Under the pieces are notes generated by a model. It was not told where the DNA came from, did not search any database, and was given only the letters and a program-made list of their open reading frames with translations. Below, one piece after another: positions 34,137 through 43,243 of a DNA stretch of 64,000 nucleotides; positions within the stretch are counted from its first letter, which is position 1, and each line of letters starts with the position of its first letter. The position numbers and the translations under genes were made by a program. The DNA comes from Sphingopyxis chilensis. Its GTDB lineage: Bacteria > Pseudomonadota > Alphaproteobacteria > Sphingomonadales > Sphingomonadaceae. Location of the stretch: NCBI RefSeq assembly GCF_035930445.1, contig NZ_CP142394.1, positions 1,397,501 through 1,461,500 on the forward strand, given 5' to 3'.

Positions 34137-34620
34137 CGTCAGCGCGGGGCGAGAAACATCAAGCGCATGACGGGCCCGGCTTCCTGGCCTGTACGCGAGA
34201 CATGATGTGGCAATGGCGGCCATGGCTGCGGATGATCGATGAAAAGGCGGCTGCCAGAAGCCGGCCGTCGTACTGCGCTGCGGAAGTCCGCCCATGACGG
34301 CCGTTCCGACCGGCCCGAGAACCTCGCCGGACTGCGCGAACACGGCCAAGCAGCGCGCCGAGGCCGCGTCGATCGCGGTATCGGCGCCAGTCGCATGCGG
34401 CTCGACCAAGAGAATGCTCGGACGTCGGCTTGTCTTTCTTCAGTCCACAAAGCGGTCGGACCGCAAACGGCCGGATTTTGCTGAACGGCAGCCGCGATGA
34501 GCAAATCCCCAATTCCGGGTGGACGCCGGACCGGCTGCCATGAAGGGAAAGCTATTTCGGGCGCAAAATCGCTTCCCGCCGTCGCGCCAACGGGAGGAAA
34601 TGACATTGTTTCAGAGCAGC
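34137..34620. other. Intergenic region with two repeat copies
   Basis: About 480 bp between the TetR and hydrolase genes, which converge. I see no convincing coding frame. Two copies of the dispersed repeat are at 34240-34268 (GGCGGCTGCCAGAAGCCGGCC) and 34448-34475 (AAGCGGTCGGACCGCAAACGG, then CC). The stretch looks like accumulated non-coding relics. Confidence 0.4.
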
Positions 34621-35595
34621 TCATTCCGAGCGTCTGCCCATAAAATCGAGGATCAGGCTCGCTATCTCTTCGTTCTTCTCGTCGAGAGCGAAGTGGCCCG
34701 CATCGAGCAAGTGAATTTCCGCATTAGGCACGTCCTTCTTGAACGCGGCGCCCCCCGCGGCGATGAAGGATGGGTCGTTGGCTCCCCATACAACCAGGGT
34801 CGGCGGCTGATGTTCGCGAAGCCAAGCCTGCCACTTCGGATAGGCCGCCACGTTGGTCCGATAATCGTAGAGCAAGGCGGACTGGATCTCGCGCTGGCCT
34901 GGCTTTGCGAGATGCGCAAACTCGTTAAGCCAACTTTCGGGATTATAACGCTCTGGATGCGATGTGCCGGCTATGTGGCGCTGCATCGTGGTTTCGAAAG
35001 ACAGGAAGGTTTCAAGAACTTCCGGATGGCCTTTCGGATCGGCCCAAAATTCGGCAATTCCGGGCCATTTCTTGCCCAAGCCTTCTCGATAGGCATTGCC
35101 GTTCTGTGTTATGAGCGCTTCCAATCGCTCTGGATGCGCCAGCATCATCCGGAAACCTACCGGAGCGCCGTAATCGTGAATGTACAGGCTGTAACGCTCG
35201 ACCTTGAGGCGTACCAGCAGCTCATCCATCACTTTCGCGAGATGATCGAAGGTATAGGGGAAGGCCGATGGGTCGGGTGCGTCGCTTTGTCCGAAGCCCG
35301 GGTAATCCGGCGCGATGATGTGGTATCGAGTGGCCAGCAGCGGGATGAGCGCGTCATACTGGCGAGATGACGTCGGAAAACCATGCAGCAAGACGATTGT
35401 CGGCGCATCTTTCGGTCCGGCTTCGCGATAGAACACGCCGACGCCGTCGATCTGAATTCTGTGATAGGTCGTAGTCGAACGGTAAGACGCTTGTGGAGCG
35501 GCCCACGCCGTCGGTGCGAAGCCGGTCAATAACGTAGCAGCTGCCGCCACGCTAAGTAGCCAATTTTTCAGGCGAACAGGCCGGTGGCAAATCAT
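34621..35595 (-). CDS. Exported alpha/beta hydrolase (epoxide hydrolase/dehalogenase-like)
   Basis: A 324-residue protein with an N-terminal signal (NWLLSVAAAATLLTGFAP, cleavage near AWA-AP). The oxyanion motif HGFPTSS is at about 71. The nucleophile elbow is IHDYGAP with Asp at about 141, rather than the Ser of lipases. PDYPGFGQSD lies before it, VVWGANDPSF carries the acid, and DAGHFALDE the His. An Asp nucleophile after 'HD(Y/W)G' is the mark of epoxide hydrolases and haloalkane dehalogenases; the halide-binding Trp next to it is replaced by Tyr, so an epoxide or related ester substrate is more likely. Periplasmic location is unusual for this group but not unique. It stands alone. Confidence 0.87.
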   Translation of the reverse strand: MICHRPVRLKNWLLSVAAAATLLTGFAPTAWAAPQASYRSTTTYHRIQIDGVGVFYREAGPKDAPTIVLLHGFPTSSRQYDALIPLLATRYHIIAPDYPGFGQSDAPDPSAFPYTFDHLAKVMDELLVRLKVERYSLYIHDYGAPVGFRMMLAHPERLEALITQNGNAYREGLGKKWPGIAEFWADPKGHPEVLETFLSFETTMQRHIAGTSHPERYNPESWLNEFAHLAKPGQREIQSALLYDYRTNVAAYPKWQAWLREHQPPTLVVWGANDPSFIAAGGAAFKKDVPNAEIHLLDAGHFALDEKNEEIASLILDFMGRRSE

Positions 35596-35727
35596 GAGAA
35601 ATCCTCGATCGAGCCAGTGTCAGTTTTCTGCGACGAGCGATCCAAAACAGCCTTGGGAAACGAGCAAAGTCGCATGGTCATGGTCTGTGTTCGCCCGGGG
35701 AGTCTGGTCGGTTACATCAACGAGACT

Positions 35728-35958
35728 GTTTCATTCATATCGGCCCGTGGACGGGTTCGGCTCTCGCTGCCAGAGGGGCGCTCGATCAACCCTGTCAACG
35801 GCAGGGACCGGGAAGGCGTTGGCGTAAAACCCGACCATATTGTGCCAGCCGAGACCGCGCTCGGGCGAGCGTGGTCATTGGCGAACGGAGCCATTGCTGG
35901 GTCTAGGCTGGGCATAGGGAATGATCAGATTATATTCGGGGACGAGACCGCTGCCTGA
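35728..35958 (+). pseudogene. Relic of an S41 (C-terminal processing) peptidase, C-terminal end only
   Basis: An open frame reads GRVRLSLPEGRSINPVNG, then REGVGVKPDHIVPAETALG and RAWSLANGA. This closely follows the C-terminal consensus of S41/TSP peptidases (uPxGR-x-hNPxTG-x-xWEGxGVxPDhxVPaxxALxxA). No catalytic Ser/Lys region or PDZ domain is found upstream; the preceding 140 bp in this frame do not match the family. The likely history is deletion of all but the last 70 codons, with the neighbouring 35596-36137 gap otherwise empty. It is not expected to be functional. Confidence 0.5.
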
Positions 35959-36137
35959 TTTCGGAGCGCATCAGCCGAGAGCCGACATGCAGCAATTGGC
36001 GAGTGGCCGAGACACAGGGCAGCTCCCAAGGGCGCCACTTCCTCTAGAAGCCTACGATAATAGTCACTTGAGGGGTGCGGGCCGGCAACGGTCCTGCTAT
36101 CTACTCGCTGGTCCAGTATCGGATCGTTGAGCGCATA

Positions 36138-38300
36138 ATGGATATCGGGATCTCGGGTTTGCATCGCGCCATTTGGTCAAATCGATTGCTAATCGGCACC
36201 TGCGCCACGGCGCTACTTGTCGTCCTTTTCCTCGTGGTCGATGTCGATCGGGGCTTTGAACAGAATGCGCGCCTGCGCCAAGACGTCTCGGATTCCTATG
36301 ACGCAAGGGCGGCGCTGCAAGCCGTCCTGACTAGGCATCAGGATATCGAACTTGGTCAGCGGGGCTATGTGATCACCGGCGACCCCGGATTTCTTCAACC
36401 CTATAGAGATGCCGAGACGCGTATCGAAGCAAATCTCAATGCATTTGCCAGACGCGCGGGCGAAGGCCCGTCAAGAAACATCGCAGAACTTCGCCGGGCA
36501 TCTGCCGAGAAGCGACAGTTTGTCTCACGGACGATTGGCCTCGTCGAAACGGGGCACCGCGCCGAAGCCGAACGCCTGATCGCCAGCGGCGAGGGTAAGG
36601 AATCGATGGACCGGGTCCGCTCGCTCGTCTCGGAAATCTCGGAAAATGAGCGGCAGCGGCTTCGCGAACGCATCACGGTTGCGGATGCGGCCCGCGAGGC
36701 GCTCAGGCAGCGCACGTTTATCCTGTTGACGGGGTTGATATTGTTGCTGGCCTTGTCGGCCTTTTTCATCGCGCGGAGCCAAGCCGCGAGAAAGCGAGCG
36801 TTCCGCCGCGCGCAGGATCTTGCCGCCCGTCAGGAAGCGATCTTCGACAGCGCCAAGGACGGGATGATTGTTCTCAACCCGAGCGGCAGCATCGAGAGTT
36901 TGAATCCAGCCGCGGCGTCGATGTTCGGCGTGGCGCCGGAATCGATGCTTCGCCGCGACATCGGATCGCTTTTCGAGATCGCGCCGGACCGGGGCCAGAT
37001 CGAAACCTTCCTTCGCCGTCTCGTGGCGAACAGGAAATCGCACCCGAGGCAGATACAGGAATTCGTCGGGCGGCGAAGCGATGGAGCGAGCTTTCCGCTC
37101 GAGGTTTCCGTCAGTCCGGTTCACTTGGCGGACGCAACGCTGTTTCTCGCAGTCATCCGCGACATCAGCGAGCGGCGCGAGGTCGAGCAGATGAAAAGCG
37201 AATTCGTTGCAACTGTAAGCCATGAATTGCGAACGCCGTTGACGTCGATTGCGGGATCGCTCGGACTTATCAGTGGGGGCGCCGCCGGCGACGTATCACC
37301 GAAGGTCGCACGCCTGGTCGAGATTGCGCACAGCAATGCCGCGCGGCTGGTGCGGCTGATCAACGACATTCTCGACATAGAGAAAATCGAAGCGGGGCGG
37401 ATGCCGTTCGACGTGCGGTCTTTGGCACTTCGCCCGATCCTCGATGAGGCGGCTCAACAGATGTCGGGCTTCGCGCGGGAATATGACGTATCTGTTCAGA
37501 TCGAACCTTTTGACTCCGATGCAGCGGTATTGGCGGATGAAGACCGGTTGATGCAGGTCGTTTCGAACCTCCTTTCCAATGCGATCAAATTCTCGCCGCG
37601 CGGGGGGAACGTGACTGTGCGGGTGTCAGCGCTCGATCGGCGCCGCCGCATCAGTGTCATCGATCGCGGCGCGGGCATTCCCGAAGCCTTCCGTGACCGG
37701 ATTTTCGGGAAGTTTGCCCAGGCAGATGCTTCGGATTCACGCCAAAAAGGGGGAACCGGTTTGGGCCTGAGCATCGTGCGCGAAATCGTAGTTCGGCTCG
37801 GTGGTTCGGTAGGTTTCGAAAGCGAGGAGGGGAAGGGAACGGTCTTCCACGTCGACCTCCCGGCTGCCGAACCGCCAAATATGACGCCGCGAGCGGATCT
37901 GGCGGAATCGAGTGTGCGCAATTCGACGCTGCCCGTCATTCTCCACGTCGACGATGACCCGGACATGCTCGCTGTCGTTGCCGGCATGTTCGAGAACAAG
38001 GCCAATTTGCAGTCCACCCCCAGCGTTGCCGAGGCGCGGGCGCTGTTGGGACGTCATCGATATGACGGCGCCATCCTCGACGTGGGGATGCTTGACGGGT
38101 GCGGGACCGATCTCGTGGCTCCCCTGCGCAAGCGCTCGGGCGCTATCCCGATCATTCTCTTCACCGCCCAGGAAATCGAAGGGGGAGCCGAGGGAGTCGA
38201 TCTCGTCCTGGTCAAATCGCGGGCGAGCCTCGACCTTCTCGTCCGCGAGATGCTCGACCGGATCGATAGGGCAAGGCGCAACGCGGAGAGGGGCGAATGA
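36138..38300 (+). CDS. Hybrid sensor kinase: CHASE3-PAS-HisKA-HATPase-REC
   Basis: A 720-residue hybrid kinase from ATG 36138 (a further 21 codons upstream are open). TM1 is at about 14-34 and TM2 at about 195-215 (ILLTGLILLLALSAFFIA). Between them is a CHASE3-type helical sensor (RHQDIELGQRGYVITGDPGF). A PAS domain follows (QEAIFDSAKDGMIVLNPSG), then the H-box VSHELRTPLTSIAGSLGL, N- and G-boxes (NLLSNAIKFSP, DRGAGIP, GTGLGLSIV), and a C-terminal receiver with HVDDDPD, phospho-Asp in AILDVGML and Lys in LVKSRA. The gene overlaps the next receiver gene by four bases and precedes an Hpt gene. This is a self-contained phosphorelay start; it probably feeds the facing exopolysaccharide operon. Confidence 0.92.
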   Translation: MDIGISGLHRAIWSNRLLIGTCATALLVVLFLVVDVDRGFEQNARLRQDVSDSYDARAALQAVLTRHQDIELGQRGYVITGDPGFLQPYRDAETRIEANLNAFARRAGEGPSRNIAELRRASAEKRQFVSRTIGLVETGHRAEAERLIASGEGKESMDRVRSLVSEISENERQRLRERITVADAAREALRQRTFILLTGLILLLALSAFFIARSQAARKRAFRRAQDLAARQEAIFDSAKDGMIVLNPSGSIESLNPAAASMFGVAPESMLRRDIGSLFEIAPDRGQIETFLRRLVANRKSHPRQIQEFVGRRSDGASFPLEVSVSPVHLADATLFLAVIRDISERREVEQMKSEFVATVSHELRTPLTSIAGSLGLISGGAAGDVSPKVARLVEIAHSNAARLVRLINDILDIEKIEAGRMPFDVRSLALRPILDEAAQQMSGFAREYDVSVQIEPFDSDAAVLADEDRLMQVVSNLLSNAIKFSPRGGNVTVRVSALDRRRRISVIDRGAGIPEAFRDRIFGKFAQADASDSRQKGGTGLGLSIVREIVVRLGGSVGFESEEGKGTVFHVDLPAAEPPNMTPRADLAESSVRNSTLPVILHVDDDPDMLAVVAGMFENKANLQSTPSVAEARALLGRHRYDGAILDVGMLDGCGTDLVAPLRKRSGAIPIILFTAQEIEGGAEGVDLVLVKSRASLDLLVREMLDRIDRARRNAERGE

Positions 38301-38674
38301 GCGATCGAATTCTCTATATCGATGACGAAGCCGACATTCGCGAAATCGCGCAGATGGCCCTCGAACTCGATTCGGCATTTGCTGTGAGAACCAGCGCGTC
38401 GGGCCGCGAGGGGATTGCCGCCGCACGCGACTGGGCGCCGGCGCTCATCCTGCTCGATGTCATGATGCCCGAACTTGACGGGCCGGCGGTGCTCGGCTTG
38501 CTGCGCGACGACCCCGCAACCTCGAAAATCCCGATCGTTTTCATCACGGCGCGCACCCAGGCTCAGGAAGTCGCGCATCTGCAGGCCTTGGGCGCTCGCG
38601 GGGTAATCGCCAAGCCTTTTGATCCGATGACGCTCGCCGGACAGGTTCGGGATTTTCTCGATGAGCGAATTTGA
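38297..38674 (+). CDS. Single-domain response regulator
   Basis: A 125-residue receiver with no output domain. The acidic pocket is LYIDDEAD, the phospho-acceptor Asp is in LILLDVMMPELDG, the conserved Thr in VFITART and Lys in VIAKPFDP. It overlaps the hybrid kinase stop (ATGA) and the Hpt start, so three genes are tightly coupled. Lone receivers act as phosphate shuttles or bind protein targets. The partner is probably the kinase or the Hpt in the same operon. Confidence 0.93.
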   Translation: MSDRILYIDDEADIREIAQMALELDSAFAVRTSASGREGIAAARDWAPALILLDVMMPELDGPAVLGLLRDDPATSKIPIVFITARTQAQEVAHLQALGARGVIAKPFDPMTLAGQVRDFLDERI

Positions 38675-38948
38675 CGAACGCCTGGCCGCCTTGGCGGCGC
38701 GCTTCTTTGTTGAGGCCACCGGCAGCATCGCTTTTATCGAAGCATGCCTCGCGCGCCGCGACTGGATCGATCTCTCGGCCCGGTGCCACAGCCTTGCTGG
38801 GCGCGCCGGAATGTTCGGTCAGGCACCGCTCGGCGAAGCCGCCCGAGCGGTCGAAGAAGCCATCGACGCTGCGGCGCCGGCGGCCGTGATCGAACCTCTG
38901 GCGCTCGCCTTGCTCGATCAATTGCGGGCTCTGCGTCAGGAACGCTGA
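38661..38948 (+). CDS. Hpt (histidine phosphotransfer) domain protein
   Basis: A 95-residue all-helical protein. The phospho-His is in LSARCHSLAGRAGMFGQ, the Hpt motif HxLxG(x)ag(x)hG. The rest is a four-helix bundle with an Ala-rich middle. It overlaps the receiver gene by 14 bases. It converges with the glycosyltransferase gene and their stop regions overlap by 13 bases. It would pass phosphate from the hybrid kinase to a receiver, possibly the operon regulator at 42479. Confidence 0.87.
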   Translation: MSEFDERLAALAARFFVEATGSIAFIEACLARRDWIDLSARCHSLAGRAGMFGQAPLGEAARAVEEAIDAAAPAAVIEPLALALLDQLRALRQER

Positions 38949-40354
38949 AACCCCTTGCGGACCATTTTACCCCAGCCCTGTTTTTTCCGCAGAAACTGCC
39001 ACCAGCCGCGCAAGCGCCAGAAATTGTTGAGCTGGCGGTATCCGAAATTCTCGAGCACCGCGACGGCGGTCAGAATGACGAGGTCCCGCGCCCGCGGCAG
39101 GCGGCGAAGCTGGACTTCCTCTAGGATCAGTGTGGCGACGCTGATGAATATCCCGAAGGTGAAGATGACCGCGAGAAAGGCGAGCAGATAATCGACCGAA
39201 ATGAGCCCGAGCATCCATAACGGCGGAACGAGCAGATAGCCCGCGACCTCGACAAGCGGGCCGATGACGTCGACGAGGAAAACCTGGCCGAAGCCCAGAA
39301 ACCCGATCCGGCCGTAACGGGGGTTGAGGAACATATCCTTGTGCGTGCGAAATGTTTCGAGCGACCCGCGTTGCCAGCGGGCGCGCTGGTTGCCGAGAAT
39401 GGCTGCCGTTTCGGGCGCCTCCGTCCAGCTGACGGGTTCAGGAATATAGACGACCCGGTAGGGACGCTTCAAATCGCGCATCCGGCGGTGAAGCTTTACG
39501 ACCAGCTCCATGTCTTCGCCAACCGTATCGGCGCTGAACCCGCCTACGTCGATCACGCTGTTGCGGCGGAACAGGCCGAACGCACCCGAGATGATCATGA
39601 GAGACTGCAACTCGCTCAAGCCCAGCCGCGCCATCAGAAAAGCGCGGAGATATTCGACCACCTGTACCAGCGCGAAAAAATTGCGGGGAAGATGCGCCTC
39701 CAGCACGCGGCCTCCCTCGACGCGGCAGCCGTTGGCGATGCGGATGGTGCCGCCCACCGCTACCGTACGCGCCGGGTCTTCGATAAAGGGCCGCGCCGCG
39801 CGCATCAGCGCATCGGGTTCGAGGAGCGTGTCGGCGTCGATCACGCACACGATCGGCGTGCGAGCGACATTGATCCCGGCATTCATCGCGTCAGCCTTGC
39901 CGCCATTCTCCTTGTCCACGAGCCAAAGGCGCGGCCGTTCGGGGGCCGCATAGAGCTGCCGTATGGGTCGATGGACCAGGGCTCGGTCGTGGTAGCGGGT
40001 TACGGGCCGCATCGAATAATGGTCGATCAGGACCCGGAGCGTCTTGTCCTTGGATCCATCGTTGACGACGATGACTTCGAAATCGGGATAATGGAGCGCG
40101 AGCAGCGCCTCGACGCTTTCGATAATGGAAAGCTCTTCGTTGTAGGCGGGCGCGACAATCGCAATCGAGGGCGCGATATCGGCGAAGCGATCCCATAAGG
40201 CGCTGGTCGATGCGTAGGCCGGTCGGCGATGGAGCGCGAGGGCTGCGAACAGCAGTTGGACGATGTAGAATAATATCTGAACAAGTCCGCAGGCGATCAC
40301 GAGAAGCGTGACGATTTCGGCGGCACGAAATAGCCAGGAGGGCATCTCCATCAT
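38936..40354 (-). CDS. Processive family-2 glycosyltransferase (PgaC/hyaluronan-synthase-like)
   Basis: A 472-residue membrane enzyme starting at ATG 40354, overlapping the HEAT gene stop by four bases. TM helices lie at about 10-40 and in the last third (about four). The GT2 domain has IVAPAYNEELSIIESVE, VIVVNDGSKDKT, a DxD in VIDADTLLEPD, the acceptor-site ED in TVGEDMELVVKLH, and the (Q/R)xxRW motif as NQRARWQRG. This set marks processive polymerases such as PgaC, NodC and cellulose synthase relatives, and differs from single-addition GT2 enzymes. It is the last gene of an operon with a receiver, a YaiO-type barrel and a HEAT protein, consistent with synthesis and export of a cell-surface polysaccharide. 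Confidence 0.92.
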   Translation of the reverse strand: MMEMPSWLFRAAEIVTLLVIACGLVQILFYIVQLLFAALALHRRPAYASTSALWDRFADIAPSIAIVAPAYNEELSIIESVEALLALHYPDFEVIVVNDGSKDKTLRVLIDHYSMRPVTRYHDRALVHRPIRQLYAAPERPRLWLVDKENGGKADAMNAGINVARTPIVCVIDADTLLEPDALMRAARPFIEDPARTVAVGGTIRIANGCRVEGGRVLEAHLPRNFFALVQVVEYLRAFLMARLGLSELQSLMIISGAFGLFRRNSVIDVGGFSADTVGEDMELVVKLHRRMRDLKRPYRVVYIPEPVSWTEAPETAAILGNQRARWQRGSLETFRTHKDMFLNPRYGRIGFLGFGQVFLVDVIGPLVEVAGYLLVPPLWMLGLISVDYLLAFLAVIFTFGIFISVATLILEEVQLRRLPRARDLVILTAVAVLENFGYRQLNNFWRLRGWWQFLRKKQGWGKMVRKGFQRS

Positions 40355-41385
40355 GGAGCGATGCCGCGCTCTGCGAGCATGGCGGCGGCCGCTTCGCGCG
40401 CAAGTTCGCCGCCATGCTCGGCAGCGCCCCGCAGATGGGCGATCCCTGGGCCACCAAGCTGAAGCAGGGCTTCCGCGGCGCGGAAACGCACCCACCATTC
40501 GGGCGCGCCGAGCAACCCGGTCAGCTGCTCGGCGCTTTCGAGCAGCGCAATCCGCCCCGCTGCGCCAGCGGCCGCGACGCGTGCGGGCATCGAGGAACTG
40601 GCGAGACCCGCGAGGACTGCCTCGCGCGCGGCGGGATGGCCGATCCGGCCCAGCGCGTGGAGGTAGCGCGGCAATTCTTCGCTATGCTCGGGGGCGCGAA
40701 GCCCGAGTTCCACGATGGCTGGAACGAGACGATAATCGCCGGTATTCGCCAGCGCCTCGATCGCGGCCAAGCGGACGGACAGGGGTAAATCCAGATCGAG
40801 CACCAGCTCCTGGACCTCGTCCGGCGCATAGTCGGCATAATGCCGAAACAGGGTGATCGTGAGCAGCGAGGATCGCTCGTCGCGAAGTCCAAGCCGGGCG
40901 ACGATTTCGTCCAGCCCGGGGCGCGTCTCCCCGCGCGCCAGGGCGAGAGCCGCCGCGAGCTTGATATCGTCATCGTGATCGCCGAGCGCGTCCATCAACG
41001 CGCCGCGCGAGGCTGCATCGTCGAACAGCGCGAGACCCTGGACGGCCGCCGCGCGCCGGCGCCGCGAAACGGAGCGCAGCTGGCGCCTCAGCCGCTCGGG
41101 AACGCCGAGTTCGGTCGCCTTGACGATAAATTGCGTTCGCTCGGCACCGCGGACAAGCTGGATGAGATCAAGGGTCAGCTCAGTCACAACCGAATCCGCC
41201 ATCCCGTCGATATCACCGTATGCCGCGCTGTCGCCGTCCAGAAGAAGCGGCGCGAGCCGCCGCCGCGCGGCGAGCAGCCGCTTGCGGCTCGAGGTTGATA
41301 AGGCGCGAAGGACAACGAGCGAGACCATTACTACCAGCGCCAGACCCGCGAGAAGCAATGAGAGGTCCCAGATCAGGCGCAGCAT
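40351..41385 (-). CDS. Membrane-anchored HEAT-repeat protein
   Basis: A 344-residue protein with one N-terminal TM helix (about 5-27, LSLLLAGLALVVMVSLVVL) and a long helical part. From about residue 115 the sequence repeats helix pairs of the HEAT/PBS-lyase type, with Ala-Leu-rich cores (AAVQGLALFDDAASRGALMDAL, KLAAALALARGE, RLAAIEALANTGDYRLVPAIV). Such superhelices hold protein complexes together. It sits between the YaiO barrel (2-bp gap) and the GT2 enzyme (4-bp overlap), so it may dock the synthase to the export machinery. This arrangement is seen with other polysaccharide operons; the exact role is unknown. Confidence 0.8.
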   Translation of the reverse strand: MLRLIWDLSLLLAGLALVVMVSLVVLRALSTSSRKRLLAARRRLAPLLLDGDSAAYGDIDGMADSVVTELTLDLIQLVRGAERTQFIVKATELGVPERLRRQLRSVSRRRRAAAVQGLALFDDAASRGALMDALGDHDDDIKLAAALALARGETRPGLDEIVARLGLRDERSSLLTITLFRHYADYAPDEVQELVLDLDLPLSVRLAAIEALANTGDYRLVPAIVELGLRAPEHSEELPRYLHALGRIGHPAAREAVLAGLASSSMPARVAAAGAAGRIALLESAEQLTGLLGAPEWWVRFRAAEALLQLGGPGIAHLRGAAEHGGELAREAAAAMLAERGIAP

Positions 41386-41387
41386 CG

Positions 41388-42482
41388 TCAGAAGCGCAGC
41401 CCGAAGCCCACCGTGAGCTGCGTCCGGTCTGCTCCCGTCGCGCGATCGTCGTGCGCCACGGCCACGCGTAGCAGGTGACGGTGTCCGAGATCGAGCGAGG
41501 CCCCGCCGAAAAGGCTGCGAACATCGACGACAACGCCCTCGTCGGTATCGGGCGCGTCGCTATAGCCCGCGAACAGGCGTAGAGGCTCGCTGGCCTGAAT
41601 ATCGCCGCGCACCAGAAAGCCCAAACGATGCGTGCCGCGTTCGTCGAAAAGGTTGATCCAGCGGCCCGAAAGCCAAAAACGTCCGCCGACATATTGTTCG
41701 ATACCGGGCGTCAGGCTCTGCACGTCGCCGACGGCGAAACGGGACTGCCGGCCATCGAGCGTCAATATTGTTGCATTCGGGCCGCTTTTGATCCGGAGCG
41801 AGCCGCCCAGACCCAGCTGCCATTCCGGGCGGAAGTCGGCATTCGGCGTGCCTCCCAGCGTCGCATACACCCGTGCGGCGTCGGACAAACGATAATCGAG
41901 CTGCGCCTCGCCATAGATGTCGTCGCGGTCGAAGCGCCGGGCATATTCGATGCGGGCTCCGATCGTGGCTGCGGCTGCGGTGCGGCGGACCTGAATCGCC
42001 AGCTCGCGCCATTCGGGCTGCGGGCTATCCAGCCAGCTGTATGCGGCGTCCATGTCGACCTGCCAGCGATGCTCGGACGGAGCATCGGCAAGCTCGCGGC
42101 GAAGCGCGGCGACCTCGGAATTGTCCGCGCCCACGGCATCGAGCACGCGCAGCGCTCCGGCTCGATCGCCTCGCCGCCGGGCGATCCGGGCGAGACCGAT
42201 CTGCGCGTCGCCATAGCCGGGCGCGATGGCGAGTGCGGATTTGAACGCTACCTCCGCCGAATCGAGTTGCCCCAATGCGAGGTGGGCCAGTCCCAACTGC
42301 ACCTGTGCATCGCTATTGCGGGGATCGGCGACGACGAGCGGCTCGAGCAACGCGACGGCGCGCGCCGGATCGCCCGCGAGCCGGGCTTCAACGGCCTGAT
42401 CATAAACGCTGCGCGCGGGTTCCTGCGCCGCCGCCGGGACGGCGTAGCCGATTGCCAAGGCAAGGATGAGCGGCCGCATCAC
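41388..42482 (-). CDS. TPR protein with YaiO-type outer-membrane barrel
   Basis: A 364-residue exported protein. The signal peptide ends near VPAAAQ. Residues 25-130 form TPR repeats (EARLAGDPARAVALLEPLVV, LAHLALGQLDSAEVAFKSAL, GLARIARRRGDRAGALRVL). The rest is a beta-barrel with alternating pattern and a terminal Phe (LTVGFGLRF). The fusion of TPRs to a YaiO barrel resembles exporters such as PgaA and YaiO. The two adjacent Met codons 42482 and 42479 are both possible starts; the first overlaps the receiver stop. It is the likely outer-membrane pore for the GT2 product. Confidence 0.85.
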   Translation of the reverse strand: MMRPLILALAIGYAVPAAAQEPARSVYDQAVEARLAGDPARAVALLEPLVVADPRNSDAQVQLGLAHLALGQLDSAEVAFKSALAIAPGYGDAQIGLARIARRRGDRAGALRVLDAVGADNSEVAALRRELADAPSEHRWQVDMDAAYSWLDSPQPEWRELAIQVRRTAAAATIGARIEYARRFDRDDIYGEAQLDYRLSDAARVYATLGGTPNADFRPEWQLGLGGSLRIKSGPNATILTLDGRQSRFAVGDVQSLTPGIEQYVGGRFWLSGRWINLFDERGTHRLGFLVRGDIQASEPLRLFAGYSDAPDTDEGVVVDVRSLFGGASLDLGHRHLLRVAVAHDDRATGADRTQLTVGFGLRF

Positions 42483-42850
42483 CGGCGGGCCGCCATCAGG
42501 CGAGCCAGCCGGCTCATCAACTCTTCCGGAATGAAGGGCTTTACTAGATAATCATCGGCACCGAGTTCGAGCGCCCCGACGATATCGCGTTCCTGGCGCC
42601 GCGCGGTGAGCATGATGATCGGAATGTCGGCGGTGGCCACATCGGCTTTCAGGCGACGCAAGACTTGCTGGCCGTCGAGCACGGGCATCATCATGTCCAG
42701 CACGATCGCGTCGGGGCTGCATTGGGCCGCCTGTACTACTGCGGCGCCGCCGTCGCTCGCGACGACGACGCGGTATCCCCGACTGCCAAGCCGGTGGCTG
42801 AGGAGTTCGACCAGCAACTCATCATCGTCGCATACCAAAACGGTTTGCAT
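42479..42850 (-). CDS. Single-domain response regulator of the polysaccharide operon
   Basis: A 123-residue receiver (ATG 42850; ATG 42859 adds three residues). The phospho-acceptor is in IVLDMMMPVLDG, the acidic pocket is VCDDDELL, the Thr is in MLTARRQ and the Lys in LVKPFIPEEL. It has no DNA-binding or enzymatic domain. It is the first gene of the four-gene polysaccharide operon and has no kinase on this strand, so the nearby convergent hybrid kinase and Hpt are candidate donors. It may control the synthase by direct contact. Confidence 0.93.
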   Translation of the reverse strand: MQTVLVCDDDELLVELLSHRLGSRGYRVVVASDGGAAVVQAAQCSPDAIVLDMMMPVLDGQQVLRRLKADVATADIPIIMLTARRQERDIVGALELGADDYLVKPFIPEELMSRLARLMAARR

Positions 42851-43243
42851 CGGCACCATTATCTCCGTTTTTTGTCATCAACTCAGTAGCATGCCGAGCC
42901 GGGCATTGCATCTGTACGCACACGAATTGCGTCATTCGGAAACAAAATCGGTCAGGTCGCCGGGGTTGTGTGCGCTTCTGTCTCCAACTGGCACTCATTT
43001 AGAGGTTGAGGCGACAGGCGGTTGTTTCCGAGGTAGAGAGATTTACCCCACGCCGGCCTGCCGCGTGTCCTCGATCAACAATGTGCCCATTTGATCGGCA
43101 GTTCTCCCATGCTTGGGCACGGCGTCGTCAATCTGCGGCCAGATCTGCAAATTGCCGGACCGGATGCGAGAGGCATTTGGCTCGTTCAGCAGCTGTTCGC
43201 GCGCGTTGGATATTTTCGGATCGTCAAATGTGGGGGACGGGTT
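42851..43243. other. Control region of the polysaccharide operon and upstream of the glycine-zipper gene
   Basis: About 390 bp with no credible gene. It must contain the promoter of the minus-strand operon near 42860-42950 and of the plus-strand gene at 43244. No clear -35/-10 pair, CtrA site or GANTC cluster was found. Confidence 0.35.
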
